From contig NZ_JAUSXT010000001.1 in NCBI RefSeq assembly GCF_030816235.1, positions 2,480,001-2,544,000 of the forward strand: a stretch of 64,000 nucleotides of DNA, given 5' to 3'. Shown here piece after piece: positions 51,262 through 60,992 of the stretch; the first letter of the stretch is position 1; each line of letters starts with the position of its first letter. The notes beneath the pieces are model-generated. The model was not told where the DNA came from. It searched no databases and saw only the letters and a program-made list of their open reading frames with translations. The stretch is from Microbacterium sp. W4I4. Its GTDB lineage: Bacteria; Actinomycetota; Actinomycetes; Actinomycetales; Microbacteriaceae. The translations under genes and the position numbers were made by a program.

Positions 51262-52752
51262 ATGGCAACCAACCTCATCACCGGACGCCCGTGGCGCGTC
51301 ATCCTGGCCTTCTCCGTGCCGCTGCTCATCGGCAACGTCGTGCAGCAGCTGTACCAGTTCGTCGACGCCGTCGTCGTCGGGCGACAGCTGGGCGTGAACT
51401 CGCTCGCGGCGGTCGGTGCGACCGGCAGCCTGATCTTCCTCGTGATCGGGTTCGCCTGGGGCCTCGCGAGCGGCTTCGCGATTCCGACGGCTCAGGCCTT
51501 CGGGGCATCGGATGCCCGTGGAGTGCGCCGCTCGGTCGCGACGGGGACTCTGCTGACCGCCGCCACCAGCCTGGTCCTCACGATCCTCGGCCCGCTGATC
51601 GCGGCGCCCTTCCTCGAACTGCTGCAGACGCCGCCCGAGCTGATGGCCGAGGCCACCGTGTTCACGCAGGTGACCTTCATCGGCGGCAGCACGATCATGT
51701 TCTTCAACTACCTCGCGGCGATCATCCGCGCGATCGGCGACTCGACGACGCCCCTGGTGTTCCTGACGATCTCGTGCGCGCTGAACGTCGGGCTCGTCAT
51801 CCTCATGGTCGGGCCGCTGCAGTGGGGCGTCGCGGGCGCCGCGTGGGCGACGGTCGTGGCGCAGGCGGTCTCGGTGGTGCTGTGCCTGCTGTACGTCTGG
51901 CGGCGGGTGCCGGTGCTGCACGTGCACCGCGCCGACTGGAGGGTCTCGCGCGCCGACATCGCCGACCACCTGCGTCTGGGTCTGCCGATGGGCTTCCAGG
52001 CCTCGATCATCGCGATCGGCGCACTGATTGTGCAGGTCGCTCTGAACACGCTCGGGTCCGAGGCGGTCGCGGCGTACACCGCCGCATCCCGCGTGGACAG
52101 CTTGGCCAGCGCGTTCCTCGCCTCGCTGGGACTGGCGGCTTCGATGTATGCGGCGCAGAACCTCGGCGCCCGACGGCCTGACCGCATCCGCAAGGGCACG
52201 ATCCAGGCGATCTGGATGGCGCTCATCGCCGCGGTGGCTCTGGGCATCATCATGATCACGCTCGGCGCGCCGGCTGTGCGGCTGTTCGTCGGCGACGGTG
52301 CGGAAGAGGTCGTGCGCCTCGCCCACCTGATGCTCATCATCAACGGCTGCACGTACGCGCTGCTCGGGGTGCTGTTCGTGCTGCGCGGCGTGCTGCAGGG
52401 GATCGGCCGCGTGCTCGTGCCCACCGTCACGGGTGTGATCGAGCTGGTGATGCGCGTGGTCGCCGCGGTCGTGCTGGGTTCATGGCTGCAGTTCGAGGGC
52501 GTGGCGATGAGCAACCCGCTCGCGTGGATCGGCGCGGTGGCGCTGCTTGCACCGGCCTACGTGCGTGCGCACCGGGCGCTCGCGCAGATGCCGGTCTCGC
52601 CGGTGGAGACCACGCTGACCACCCCGATCGCCGTGATCGGACCGACCGACGGATCGATGGTGGTGGATGCCGTGTTCACCGCGCCCGTGCCGATCGTGCC
52701 GCCCCGCCTCACTCGCCTGCGCCTGCCCCGCCGCATCCGCCGCCCGCGCTGA
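51262..52752 (+). CDS. MATE-family multidrug/sodium antiporter
   Basis: 496 residues, about twelve membrane helices in two similar halves. It begins ITGRPWRVILAFSVPLLIGNVVQQLYQFVDAVVVGRQLG, the family signature, and the second half starts HLRLGLPMGFQASIIAIGALIVQ. It exports cationic or planar compounds in exchange for Na+ or H+. The basic, Pro-rich C-terminus (PPRLTRLRLPRRIRRPR) is unusually long and lies outside the fold. It is followed by a palindromic element copy. Confidence 0.92.
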   Translation: MATNLITGRPWRVILAFSVPLLIGNVVQQLYQFVDAVVVGRQLGVNSLAAVGATGSLIFLVIGFAWGLASGFAIPTAQAFGASDARGVRRSVATGTLLTAATSLVLTILGPLIAAPFLELLQTPPELMAEATVFTQVTFIGGSTIMFFNYLAAIIRAIGDSTTPLVFLTISCALNVGLVILMVGPLQWGVAGAAWATVVAQAVSVVLCLLYVWRRVPVLHVHRADWRVSRADIADHLRLGLPMGFQASIIAIGALIVQVALNTLGSEAVAAYTAASRVDSLASAFLASLGLAASMYAAQNLGARRPDRIRKGTIQAIWMALIAAVALGIIMITLGAPAVRLFVGDGAEEVVRLAHLMLIINGCTYALLGVLFVLRGVLQGIGRVLVPTVTGVIELVMRVVAAVVLGSWLQFEGVAMSNPLAWIGAVALLAPAYVRAHRALAQMPVSPVETTLTTPIAVIGPTDGSMVVDAVFTAPVPIVPPRLTRLRLPRRIRRPR

Positions 52753-52819
52753 GCGCGTCGCCGCCGGCGCATCCGTCGCCGACCTCCGCGCCAGCCTCCA
52801 CGTCGACATCCGTCGCCGA

Positions 52820-52892
52820 CCCACCAAGCAACTCCCGACCCACCAGGCAATCGACGCGATATTCCCTGGTGGTTGGACGCTTGCCTGGTGGC
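52820..52892. repeat. Palindromic element family 1, copy 1
   Basis: CCACCAAGCAA at 52821, CCACCAGGCAA at 52840, then inverted TTCCCTGGTGG at 52862 and TTGCCTGGTGG at 52881. The direct copies are 19 bases apart and the inverted copies are 19 bases apart. The outer and inner pairs can form one long nested hairpin. It lies in the 289-base gap after the MATE gene. Two further copies with exactly the same offsets are at 62208 and 63403. Confidence 0.85.
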
Positions 52893-53041
52893 TGGCGAGC
52901 GGGCGGCGCGGAGGGTACGGCGGCGTCACCGGGTGTTCACGCATCATCCTCCAGGATGATGCCGAATCGTTCTCCGGCGGGAGGGACTTCCGCGATCAAC
53001 CCGCGTAACCTTGGGCAGAGATGAGACCGGGGGGTCGTCGA

Positions 53042-53458
53042 ATGTCCACACTCGCACTGACGAACACGCTGGCAGCGATCTTCGTTCCGATCGGGATCGC
53101 CGGAGCCGCAATCGCACTGATCTGTGCGCTGATCATGGCCTTCGCGCTCGCGCGCCGAGCTGCAGGACTCGCCGGCGGAGCGGCAGGTGTCTGGATCGTC
53201 GGTGCGCTGCTGAGCTGGGCGTCATCGTTCTCCGACGTCTGGATCCCGCTGCTTGTCTCTCTCGGTGCGCTCGGCGCAGCCCTGGTGGTCGGTGCGCTGC
53301 TGCGTGTGCTCGTCGGCGGCGTCCGACGGCAGGAAATCGTCGAACCGAGCGCTCGGACCGCGACGATCCAGGAGCCGCGGACTCAGCCCGCCCGCGTCGC
53401 GCCGACGCAGGTGCGCCCGTCCTCGCCGGTCACCGACGGCATCCGCGTCGCCGCCTAA
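53042..53458 (+). CDS. Small integral membrane protein
   Basis: 138 residues from ATG 53042 (an in-frame ATG at 53021 is possible). Three hydrophobic segments: AAIFVPIGIAGAAIALICALIMAF, GGAAGVWIVGALLSWAS and WIPLLVSLGALGAALVVGALLRVL. The last about 45 residues are a hydrophilic Pro/Arg-rich tail. No family recognised. It is on the same strand as the GNAT gene, 35 bases upstream. Confidence 0.7.
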   Translation: MSTLALTNTLAAIFVPIGIAGAAIALICALIMAFALARRAAGLAGGAAGVWIVGALLSWASSFSDVWIPLLVSLGALGAALVVGALLRVLVGGVRRQEIVEPSARTATIQEPRTQPARVAPTQVRPSSPVTDGIRVAA

Positions 53459-53493
53459 AGCGTCGGATACGACCGCCGCGATACGGTTTCAGG

Positions 53494-54033
53494 ATGCCGA
53501 TCGAGGTCATCCTGAATGACGGATTCCTGCTCCGCTCCTTGATGGCGGAGGATGCGGCGATGCTCGCGCGGGCGTACCGCACCAATCGTGATCATCTCGA
53601 GCCCTGGGATCCGGCCCGTGCTGAGCGGTTCTTCACCGCTGCCGGCCAACGGGCCGAGATCGACAGAATCCTCGCCGACGGCGAGGCGGGCGCGGCTCTG
53701 CCACTGGTGCTGACGGACGGCACGCAGATCGTCGGCCGCGTAAACGTCTCCGGGATCATCCGGGAAGCGTTCCAGAGCGCGAACCTCGGCTACTGGATCG
53801 ACGCGCGCTGCGCGGGTCGAGGACTGATGACCGCTGCTGTCGGCGCCGTCGCTCGGATCGCGAAGGACGAGCTGCAGCTGCACCGGATTCAGGCGGGCAC
53901 CTTGCTCCACAACGCGGCGTCGCAGTCTGTGCTGAAGAAGTGCGGCTTCGTCGAGTTCGGCGTGGCCCCCGAATATCTCCTCATCGCGGGACGATGGCAG
54001 GACCATCGGCTCTTCCAGCGCATTCTCGCGTGA
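53494..54033 (+). CDS. GNAT acetyltransferase, RimJ/RimL-like
   Basis: 179 residues. LLRSLMAEDAAMLARAYRTNRDHLEPWDP opens the fold; QIVGRVNVSGIIREAFQSANLGYWIDARCAGRGLMTAAVGAV holds the acetyl-CoA loop (R-x-x-G-L/M-M), and LHRIQAGTLLHNAASQSVLKKCGF the last conserved helix. This is the Rim protein-N-acetyltransferase-like group. The specific acceptor is unknown. Confidence 0.9.
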   Translation: MPIEVILNDGFLLRSLMAEDAAMLARAYRTNRDHLEPWDPARAERFFTAAGQRAEIDRILADGEAGAALPLVLTDGTQIVGRVNVSGIIREAFQSANLGYWIDARCAGRGLMTAAVGAVARIAKDELQLHRIQAGTLLHNAASQSVLKKCGFVEFGVAPEYLLIAGRWQDHRLFQRILA

Positions 54034-54103
54034 CGGTCACCACGCTCCGGCGGCTTCATGCGCCCGCTCGGCAGCGGATGACCCGTCGGGCGGGACGCGG
54101 CGG

Positions 54104-54469
54104 TCAGCGGATGACGAGGAAGCCGAGCACAGCGACGACGACCGAGAGGATCCCGAGCACGAGCGACGGGGTGCAGCTCTCCTTGCGACGCGCGTGAGTC
54201 ACAACGGCGCCGACCATGAGCGCGGCGAGGGCGATCGCGGCGATCGGGCTGAGGATGGGAGCGACGTCGAGCGCGACGGGAAGGATCAGTCCGATACCGC
54301 CGATCACCTCGGCCGCGCCGATGAGCTTGATGGATCCTGGGTTGCAGTCCTCGACCCACGTCATCCCCGAGGTCGCGAGGGCTTCCTTGGGACGGGCGGC
54401 CTTCATCGAGCCGGCGAGCACGAATGCGAGCGCCAGCAGTCCTGCGACGATCCAGTAGGCGATCAGCAT
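54104..54469 (-). CDS. DoxX-family membrane protein
   Basis: 121 residues with four hydrophobic segments: IAYWIVAGLLALAFVLAGSMKAARP, IKLIGAAEVIGGIGLILPVAL, LSPIAAIALAALMVGAVVTH and LVLGILSVVVAVLGFLV. The first-helix SMKAARPKE and the IGAAEVIGGIGLIL segment fit DoxX. The role of these small proteins is not settled (redox or thiol stress partners in mycobacteria). Confidence 0.82.
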   Translation of the reverse strand: MLIAYWIVAGLLALAFVLAGSMKAARPKEALATSGMTWVEDCNPGSIKLIGAAEVIGGIGLILPVALDVAPILSPIAAIALAALMVGAVVTHARRKESCTPSLVLGILSVVVAVLGFLVIR

Positions 54470-54536
54470 CGGATCCTCCCTGAGAGCGGTAGTGGGTGTT
54501 CTCTGAGCAGCCGAGGTCGTCGGCGACGCTGAGCGC

Positions 54537-55586
54537 TCAGCTCTGCAGCGTCTCGATGTCGATCACGAACCGGTAGCGGACGTCGGATGCCAGCACGCGC
54601 GCCCACGCCTCGTTCACCTGGTCGGCGGAGGTGATCTCCACCTCGGGTGCGATGCCGTGCTCGGCGCAGAAGTCGAGCATCTCCTGGGTCTGGGCGATGC
54701 CGCCGATGTTCGACCCGGCGAACGAGCGGCGCCCGCCGATCAGCGTGCCGGCCCGCACGGCCATCGGCTCGGCCGGAGCGCCCACGTTCACGAGCGTGCC
54801 GTTCAGCGCGAGCAGCTTCAGGTGCGCGTCGATGTCGATCGCCGCGGACACCGAGTTGATGATGAGGTCGAACGTGTTCCGCAGCGTGCGGAAGGTCTCG
54901 GGGTCCTCGGTCGCGAAGTAGTGGTCGGCGCCGAGCTTCAGCGCGTCGTCCTTCTTCGACAGCGAGCGCGACAGCACGGTGACCTCGGCGCCCATGGCGT
55001 GCGCGATCTTCACGGCCATGTGGCCGAGCCCGCCGAGTCCGATCACGGCGACCTTCTTGCCGGGGCCGGCATTCCAATGCCGCAGCGGCGAGTACGTGGT
55101 GATGCCGGCGCACAGCAGCGGGGCGGCCTTCTCGTACGGGATCGCCTCGGGCACCCGCAGCACGAAGTCCTGCGTGACGACGACAGAGGTGGCGTAGCCG
55201 CCCTGCGTGATCGTGCCGTCGACGTCCTTCGCGGCGTACGTGCCGATCGCGCCCTTCTGGCAGTACTGCTCCTCGCCGGCGAGGCAGTTCGCGCATTCGC
55301 CGCACGAATTCACCAGGCATCCGACGCCCACGCGGTCGCCGACGGCGAACCTCGTCACGTCCGAACCCACCTCGGCGACAGTGCCGACGATCTCGTGGCC
55401 CACGGTCAGGGGATACTGCTGCGCGCCCCAGTCGCCCTGCACGGTGTGGATGTCGGAGTGGCAGATTCCGGCCCAGCGGATGTCGATGCGCACATCGGCG
55501 GGTCCGACGTCGCGGCGCTCGATGGTGCCGGTGAAGAGCGGATCGGTGGCGGACGGCGCGACGATGGCGGGGATCACAGTGGGCAT
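54537..55586 (-). CDS. Zinc-dependent NAD(P) alcohol dehydrogenase
   Basis: 349 residues from ATG 55586. The catalytic zinc site shows [16 protein letters not shown] and [12 protein letters not shown]; the structural zinc has four Cys in [20 protein letters not shown]; the cofactor motif is [22 protein letters not shown]. This is the cinnamyl alcohol dehydrogenase/YahK branch, which reduces aldehydes with NADPH. It is downstream of a family 2 palindromic element copy. Confidence 0.93.
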   Translation of the reverse strand: MPTVIPAIVAPSATDPLFTGTIERRDVGPADVRIDIRWAGICHSDIHTVQGDWGAQQYPLTVGHEIVGTVAEVGSDVTRFAVGDRVGVGCLVNSCGECANCLAGEEQYCQKGAIGTYAAKDVDGTITQGGYATSVVVTQDFVLRVPEAIPYEKAAPLLCAGITTYSPLRHWNAGPGKKVAVIGLGGLGHMAVKIAHAMGAEVTVLSRSLSKKDDALKLGADHYFATEDPETFRTLRNTFDLIINSVSAAIDIDAHLKLLALNGTLVNVGAPAEPMAVRAGTLIGGRRSFAGSNIGGIAQTQEMLDFCAEHGIAPEVEITSADQVNEAWARVLASDVRYRFVIDIETLQS

Positions 55587-55634
55587 GATTCGAGCGTAGA
55601 CGCGTCGGAGTGGATCAGGGTCCGCTCGAGGTCC

Positions 55635-55715
55635 GACACTTGGCGGTCGAAACGACGGATGTCGGTCGAAATCGCCGCAATCCGCCGACATCCGTCGTCT
55701 GAGCCGACATCCGTC
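55635..55715. repeat. Palindromic element family 2, copy 1
   Basis: Degenerate GACACTTGGCGG at 55635, GACGGATGTCGG at 55654, then inverted CCGACATCCGTC at 55685 and 55704. The members of each pair are 19 bases apart, with 19 bases between the inner motifs. It lies between the acyl-CoA synthetase end (55733) and the alcohol dehydrogenase start. Same geometry as copy 2 at 58432. Confidence 0.82.
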
Positions 55716-55732
55716 GACGGAGCCCGGGGTCG

Positions 55733-57460
55733 TCAGCGGTGGTCGCGGTCGAACTGCTGCCCGGTGTCGTCTCCGGATGCCACGCGCTCGGCCTCCCGCG
55801 CCCGCAGCTCCACCCGGCGGATCTTGCCCGAGATCGTCTTGGGCAGCTCCGGCACGAACTCGATCACCCGCACCCACAGGTGCGACGACAGACGTTCCCG
55901 CGCGAACGCGAAGATCTGCGCCGCGGCCTCGCGTTCGGCATCCGCCCCGGCACCCGCATCCGCTCGCAGGCAGACGTACGCCTTCGGCACCGCGAGCCGC
56001 GTCGGGTCGGGGCTCGGCACGACCGCCGCCTCGACGACGAGATCGTGCTCGAGCAGCACGGACTCCAGCTCGAACGGCGAGATCTTGTAATCGGATGCCT
56101 TGAACACGTCATCCGCACGACCCACGTACGTGAGGTAGCCGTCCTCATCGCGGGAGGCGATGTCGCCGGTGTGGTGGTAGCCGCCGGCGCGGGACTCGGC
56201 GGTCTTGGCGTCGTCCTCGAAGTACCCCGCCATAAGACCCAGCGGCGCGGGGGACAGGTCGAGCGCGATCTCGCCCTCCCGATCGGCCAGGGCGCCCGTG
56301 ATCGGATCCAACAGCACCACCGGATAACCGGGCAGCGGCCGCCCCATCGACCCGTCCTTGACGACCTGACCGGGGGAGTTGCCCACGCACGCGGTCATCT
56401 CGGTCTGTCCGAAGCCGTCGCGGATGGTGCCGCCCCACGCCTCGCGCACTCGGTTGATGACCTCGGGGTTCAGCGGCTCACCGGCTCCCACCAGCTCGCG
56501 CGGCGGGGTCGACAGCCTGCTCAGGTCTGCCTGGATCAGCATCCGCCACACCGTCGGGGGAGCGCAGAACGTCGACACGTGGAAGGTGTCCATCACCTGC
56601 ATCAGCGTGTTCGCGTCGAAGCGCGCGTAGTTGTAGACGAACACGGTCGCCTCGGCGAGGAAGGGCGAGTAGAAGCTCGACCAGGCGTGCTTCGCCCAAC
56701 CGGGCGACGAGATGTTCAGATGCACGTCATCCGGACGCACGCCCAGCCACCACATGGTCGAGAGGTGCCCGACGGGGTACGACACATGCGTGTGCTGCAC
56801 GAGCTTGGGTCGGCTGGTGGTGCCGCTGGTGAAGTACAGCAGCGCGGTGTCGGATGCCGGCGTCGGACCGTCCGGTTCGAACGCCGGGTCGGCGTCGACG
56901 GATGCCGCGAAGTCGTGCCATCCGTCGACGGCTCCGCCGACCGCGATGCGCAGGACATCGGTATCCGTCATCCCCACGGCATCCGTCACCCGCTCGGCGA
57001 GACCGGCCAGCGTGATCACCGCGCGTGCGCGCCCGTGCATCATCCGGTAGGAGAGATCGGATGCCGACAGCAGAGTGGACGTGGGGATCGCGATCGCACC
57101 GACCTTGGTGATCGCGAGCATGATCTCCCACAGCTCGATCGTGTTGTCGAGCATCACGATCAGGTGGTCACCGCGGTGGATGCCGAGATCGCGCAGCCAC
57201 GACGCGACCTGATCCGAGCGGGCGGAGAGCTGCCCGTACGTCCAGGTGCGCGCGGACAGGTCGGCGGAGACGATCTGCACGGCGGGCCGGTCGGGGTTCT
57301 CCCCGGCGACGACGTCGAACCATTCCAGCGCGAAGTTGAACGTGTCGACCTGAGGCCAGGCGAACCCGGCGCGGGCGCCGTCGTAGTCCTCGCCGTGGGC
57401 GAAGAGGAAGTCGCGCATCTCGCGGACGGCGGTCGTTGCGGCGGTGGCGGGACGGGTCAT
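55733..57460 (-). CDS. Acyl-CoA synthetase (AMP-forming, medium-chain-like)
   Basis: 575 residues, intact. [21 protein letters not shown] is the AMP-binding loop, with [54 protein letters not shown] and the C-terminal lysine motif [13 protein letters not shown]. It begins [22 protein letters not shown], the pattern of medium-chain acyl-CoA synthetases. Activates a fatty or branched acid with ATP and CoA. The intact structure contrasts with the disrupted ligase at 29779. Confidence 0.92.
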   Translation of the reverse strand: MTRPATAATTAVREMRDFLFAHGEDYDGARAGFAWPQVDTFNFALEWFDVVAGENPDRPAVQIVSADLSARTWTYGQLSARSDQVASWLRDLGIHRGDHLIVMLDNTIELWEIMLAITKVGAIAIPTSTLLSASDLSYRMMHGRARAVITLAGLAERVTDAVGMTDTDVLRIAVGGAVDGWHDFAASVDADPAFEPDGPTPASDTALLYFTSGTTSRPKLVQHTHVSYPVGHLSTMWWLGVRPDDVHLNISSPGWAKHAWSSFYSPFLAEATVFVYNYARFDANTLMQVMDTFHVSTFCAPPTVWRMLIQADLSRLSTPPRELVGAGEPLNPEVINRVREAWGGTIRDGFGQTEMTACVGNSPGQVVKDGSMGRPLPGYPVVLLDPITGALADREGEIALDLSPAPLGLMAGYFEDDAKTAESRAGGYHHTGDIASRDEDGYLTYVGRADDVFKASDYKISPFELESVLLEHDLVVEAAVVPSPDPTRLAVPKAYVCLRADAGAGADAEREAAAQIFAFARERLSSHLWVRVIEFVPELPKTISGKIRRVELRAREAERVASGDDTGQQFDRDHR

Positions 57461-57484
57461 CGGTGGCTCCCTTGCTCGGCGGAC

Positions 57485-58395
57485 TCATCCATCTTCGCCC
57501 CGCGGGCCTCGGATGCGGTCGCGTCGGCGCACGATTCGCAGTTCGCTGGCGAGGATGCCGAGCACCACCAGCAGTCCTCCCACCAGGGCGGCGGCAGGCA
57601 GCCGCTCTCCGGCGATGCGGCCGATGGCGGCGGCCCACACCGGCTCACCGGCGTAGATGATGGTGGCGCGGGTGGGCGAGACGGACTTCTGCGCCCAGTT
57701 CATCGTCAGCTGGATCACGCAGCTCGCTACGCCCAGCCCGACGCCCGCGATGACCCATGCCCAGGAGAACTCCGGCACGCTCTCACCGGTGAGCGGCATG
57801 GTCGCCAGGCCCAGCAGCCCCGCGACGAGCAGCTGCACGACGGTGATGCGGCCGAGATCGATGCGGTTCGCGAACACGCTGATCAGGATGATCTCGCCGA
57901 CGATCGGGATCGTGCTGATCAGCGTGACCGTCTCGCCGACGCCCAGCGACAGCGAGAACGCGCTCGGGCCGGCGATCAGCAGCAGGCCGACGAACGCCAG
58001 TCCGGCACCGAGGAATGCCAGCGCGGGCGGACGACGACGGAAGAACAGCCACTGCGCGAACGGAACCATCGGCACGTAGAGCGCGGTGAGGAAGGCGGAG
58101 GTGCTGCTCTCGATCGTCTGCAGCCCGAGGGTCTGCAAGCCGTAGCCGCCGTAGATCATGACGCCGATCGCGGCCCCCGCGCCGTGTCTGCCCACGTCAT
58201 CCCGCGCAGCGAGCGCCAGAAGATCAGGACGGCGACCAGCGCCGCCACCAGAAAGCGCAGCCCCACGAAGAACCACGGGTCGGAATGCTCCATCGCCCAG
58301 TGCACGAGCAGGAACGTGCTGCCCCATATCGCGGTGATCGCGACGAGGGCGAGCTCCTGCGGGCGCAGGCGCATCCAGCGGAATCGAGTGGGCAC
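57485..58395 (-). pseudogene. EamA/DMT-family transporter, frame apparently shifted by one base
   Basis: GTG 58395 (GGGAG upstream) reads MRLRPQELALVAITAIWGSTFLLVHWAM and FFVGLRFLVAALVAVLIFW, then shifts after MTWADTARG. The next frame resumes AAIGVMIYGGYGLQTLGLQTIESSTSAFLTALYVPMVPF and runs to 57485. Adding one G in the five-G run (C5 at 58174-58178 on the plus strand) gives ARGAAIGVMIYGGYG and a single transporter of about 303 residues with ten membrane segments. It exports or imports a small metabolite. Likely slippage or sequence error. Confidence 0.82.
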
Positions 58396-58431
58396 AGCCG
58401 ATTCTCCCGCACTTCGGGCGGGTGCTGCGGC

Positions 58432-58512
58432 CACGGATGTCGGTCGAAACGACGGATGTCGGACCAGATCACCTGATTTCGCCGACATCCGTCGTCTGAG
58501 CCGACATTCGTC
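58432..58512. repeat. Palindromic element family 2, copy 2
   Basis: CACGGATGTCGG at 58432, GACGGATGTCGG at 58451, inverted CCGACATCCGTC at 58482 and CCGACATTCGTC at 58501. The pairs are 19 bases apart, and inner-motif spacing (31 bases start to start) is identical to copy 1. It sits between the EamA-like gene start and the regulator at 58539. Confidence 0.82.
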
Positions 58513-58538
58513 GGGGCCGGGGCGCGCGCGCGGGCGGG

Positions 58539-59453
58539 TCAGTCCGCGCGTTCGCCGTACCCCCACCGCATCGACAGCGCGCCGGGTCCGAAGCCCCGCC
58601 GGATCGTGTGCAGTGATGTCGCCCCGTCGAGCGTGCGGGGTGTGACGACCACTCCGGAGGGCGTCTCCTCGACCTCTTCGATCCAGTCCGGCACCGCAGC
58701 CGGGTCGAATCGGGTCCACAGCAGCAGCTCGCGCGACTGGAAGGCGATGCCGTGGCCGGTGCCGTCTCCCTGCGGGAACTCCGGCGGATACACCACCGCC
58801 CACTCGATGAGCGTGGCGGCCGGCGCGGTGATCGGCTGCTCCGGCTCGAACATGAAGCCGTGCACCTCGCGACTCTCGTGCGTGTGACGGACGGAGATGC
58901 GGCCGCCGCCGATGGCCACGAAGTCCGGCGGAGGGGTGGGTGTGCCCGACGTCAGCTCGACGAACGGGATGGCCGAGACGACACCGGAGGTGGCCTGCAC
59001 CAGCAGCCGGGTCGTACGTCGGAGCACGCGGCCCTCGGGCCCGACCTCGGTGACCGCATGGATCGTCAGCTCCCGCGTCGGATCGGGGTACACCCCGCCC
59101 ATCGCCAGGAACGTCTCGCGCACCCGCTGCTCGAGGAGGTCCTCGTCGAAGGGGAAGGCGGTCGAGCCGAGTGGGCCGGTGCGCATCGTGGGGCCGAGCC
59201 GGTCGAGCAGCACGCCGTCGTCGAGACCGAGCAGCTCTTCGAGGTCAGCGATCGCAGCCCGGGACTGTGCGCCTTCGGGATGCCGTGCGCCAGAGCGCCA
59301 ATAGCTGAGCGTCGCCATCGACACCGGATTGCCGCGGGCGGTGAGGCGCGCGTGCAGGCGGGAGAGAGTGAGCCCGCGCTCGCGAATGGCGGCGCTGAAC
59401 GTCTCCGCGAACGAGTTCGCCTGCTCTTCGTCAGAAGTCGTGCCACTCGTCAC
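58539..59453 (-). CDS. Putative helix-turn-helix regulator with a large C-terminal domain
   Basis: 304 residues, GTG 59453 (GAGGGGG upstream). The N-terminal about 65 residues (FSAAIRERGLTLSRLHARLTARGNPVSMATLSYWRSGARHPE) look like an XRE-type DNA-binding domain of the SatN/actinobacterial kind. The rest (LEQRVRETFLAMGGVYPDPTRELTIHAVTEVG...) is mainly beta-structured and not recognised. Probably a transcription regulator; target unknown. Confidence 0.6.
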   Translation of the reverse strand: MTSGTTSDEEQANSFAETFSAAIRERGLTLSRLHARLTARGNPVSMATLSYWRSGARHPEGAQSRAAIADLEELLGLDDGVLLDRLGPTMRTGPLGSTAFPFDEDLLEQRVRETFLAMGGVYPDPTRELTIHAVTEVGPEGRVLRRTTRLLVQATSGVVSAIPFVELTSGTPTPPPDFVAIGGGRISVRHTHESREVHGFMFEPEQPITAPAATLIEWAVVYPPEFPQGDGTGHGIAFQSRELLLWTRFDPAAVPDWIEEVEETPSGVVVTPRTLDGATSLHTIRRGFGPGALSMRWGYGERAD

Positions 59454-59616
59454 AGCTACCCCCTCGGTATGTGAACACCCCAGGCATAGATTGGCACAGG
59501 ATTCGTTGAGCGTCACCGCTGGGGAGTGGGGCGCATCGGGTCCGAGAGGGACGTGCAGGCCACCGGTCGACGCGCACACTCATTCCTGTTCGCCTTGCCC
59601 CCGTCGGCGAGCAGGT

Positions 59617-59646
59617 GGCCGGCGGCTTCTGGGGAGGCCGCCGGCC
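59617..59646 (-). terminator. Hairpin terminator of the PadR/HAAS operon
   Basis: GGCCGGCGGC at 59617-59626 and its exact complement at 59637-59646 with a 10-base loop, 21 bases after the HAAS gene stop at 59668. Confidence 0.65.
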
Positions 59647-59667
59647 GATATCCCTCTTCGCCCTGCG

Positions 59668-60630
59668 TCAGGGACGACGGGATGCCGTGACCGCGTGCGC
59701 GAGCCCGATCGTCAGCCAGAGGCCCCCGAGCCAGATCACCAGCAGGGCGAACAGTTCGCCCGACACGAGCGCCCAGGCCAGCATCAACAGGCCGAGCGCG
59801 GCGAGCAGCCACCCGGCGGAGCGGTATCCGATCGCGATGAGCACGGCGAGCACGAGGATGGCGGCGAAGAACGGCCACGCCCACGCGCTGAGCTGGAAGT
59901 CGGAACCGGCAGCACCGTCCGCATAGCGGCCAGGCATCCCTCCGAACACCGGCAGCAGGAACCCCAGCACCGGCAGTGCCGCCAGAACCCCGCCGACGAT
60001 GCGCCAGGTGAGGCCGAACCCCGAACCCCGCAGCCGCACCCACACGATCAGCGCCGCCCAACTGAGCATCACCGTCGGCAGGAAGAATCCCCCGAGGCTG
60101 AACCCGCCCACGAGCGCCATCAGGGTGAGCACGGCGGCGGCGACGGATGCCGTGGCCGTGCGTGCTCGCCGCGGCACGACCATCGGCACGAGGGCGACCA
60201 GTGCGGGCACGAGCGCGATCAGGGCGACCCAGAGTCCGTTCACCTCGACGAGCGTCTGTGTCGTGTCGACCTGCGTTCTCGTCCCGTCCGACGACACCGT
60301 GTCGACGAAGCCGGTGTAGGACGGCATCATGAACGCCACCACCACTCCGATCACGACGGCCACCACGACGGCCGCGCCCTGCAGCACGCGCCAGGCCGAC
60401 TCCGCCCTGCCATCGCCGGCCACCGCATCCGCTCCGAACTCCTCCACGGCCCGGTCGGCGATCTCCTGCGGCGTCCCGAGGCCGCGGACGATCTCGTCGA
60501 CCGGTCGGCCGGCGTCCTCGGCATCCGCGAAGTGTCCGCGCAGGTCGTCGAGCACGGCGGTGCGGTGCTCGGGGGCGATGCCGCGCAGCATCCGCTCCAC
60601 CGATCGCAGGTAGTCGTCTTCCGTGGTCAT
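59668..60630 (-). CDS. HAAS-domain (DUF1700-like) integral membrane protein
   Basis: 320 residues. The cytoplasmic N-terminus MTTEDDYLRSVERMLRGIAPEHRTAVLDDLRGHFADAEDAGRPVDEIVRGLGTPQEIADRAV is the HAAS module (heat- and acid-stress associated, partner of PadR regulators). About eight membrane segments follow. It overlaps the padR stop by ATGA, so the pair is translationally coupled. Such membrane partners are thought to sense envelope state; the signal is unknown. Confidence 0.83.
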   Translation of the reverse strand: MTTEDDYLRSVERMLRGIAPEHRTAVLDDLRGHFADAEDAGRPVDEIVRGLGTPQEIADRAVEEFGADAVAGDGRAESAWRVLQGAAVVVAVVIGVVVAFMMPSYTGFVDTVSSDGTRTQVDTTQTLVEVNGLWVALIALVPALVALVPMVVPRRARTATASVAAAVLTLMALVGGFSLGGFFLPTVMLSWAALIVWVRLRGSGFGLTWRIVGGVLAALPVLGFLLPVFGGMPGRYADGAAGSDFQLSAWAWPFFAAILVLAVLIAIGYRSAGWLLAALGLLMLAWALVSGELFALLVIWLGGLWLTIGLAHAVTASRRP

Positions 60631-60965
60631 GGTGCCCCCTCGATGATGGTGTCGACCTCGGCGCCCACAGCGCGCCAGACAGTGGCGAACGTGTCCAGCT
60701 GCTCGCGGCCCGCGGCGGTGATCGTGTAGTACCGGCGCGGTCGACCTCCGCCGACGGCCTCGGTGCGGGTGTCGACCAGGCCGCCCTCGCGCATGCGGGC
60801 GAGCAGCGGATAGAGGCTGCCCTCGCTCGCGATGAGCCCGCGGCTCTGCAGATCGGATGCCAGATCCAGCCCGTACCGCTCGCTCGCGGCCAGCAGGCCG
60901 AGCACGCAGAACTCCAGCACCCCCTTGCGGAGGTTGGTGGCGATGCGCTCGGCACTCTCGGTCAT
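60627..60965 (-). CDS. PadR-family transcriptional regulator
   Basis: 112 residues from ATG 60965. NLRKGVLEFCVLGLLAASERYGLDLASDLQSRGLIASEGSLYPLLARMREGGLVDTR is the PadR winged helix, and GGGRPRRYYTITAAGREQLD the wing and dimer helix. A 12-bp palindrome upstream is the likely autoregulatory site. It pairs with the HAAS membrane protein, a common module. Confidence 0.92.
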   Translation of the reverse strand: MTESAERIATNLRKGVLEFCVLGLLAASERYGLDLASDLQSRGLIASEGSLYPLLARMREGGLVDTRTEAVGGGRPRRYYTITAAGREQLDTFATVWRAVGAEVDTIIEGAP

Positions 60966-60992
60966 GTCGACCACAGTAACCATGCATAGCAA

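Noticed and set aside
55739..58645. Long forward frame (over 960 residues) opposite the acyl-CoA synthetase and EamA genes
   Set aside because: Shadow of the reverse-strand acyl-CoA synthetase, which carries all catalytic motifs; the forward product has no recognisable domain.
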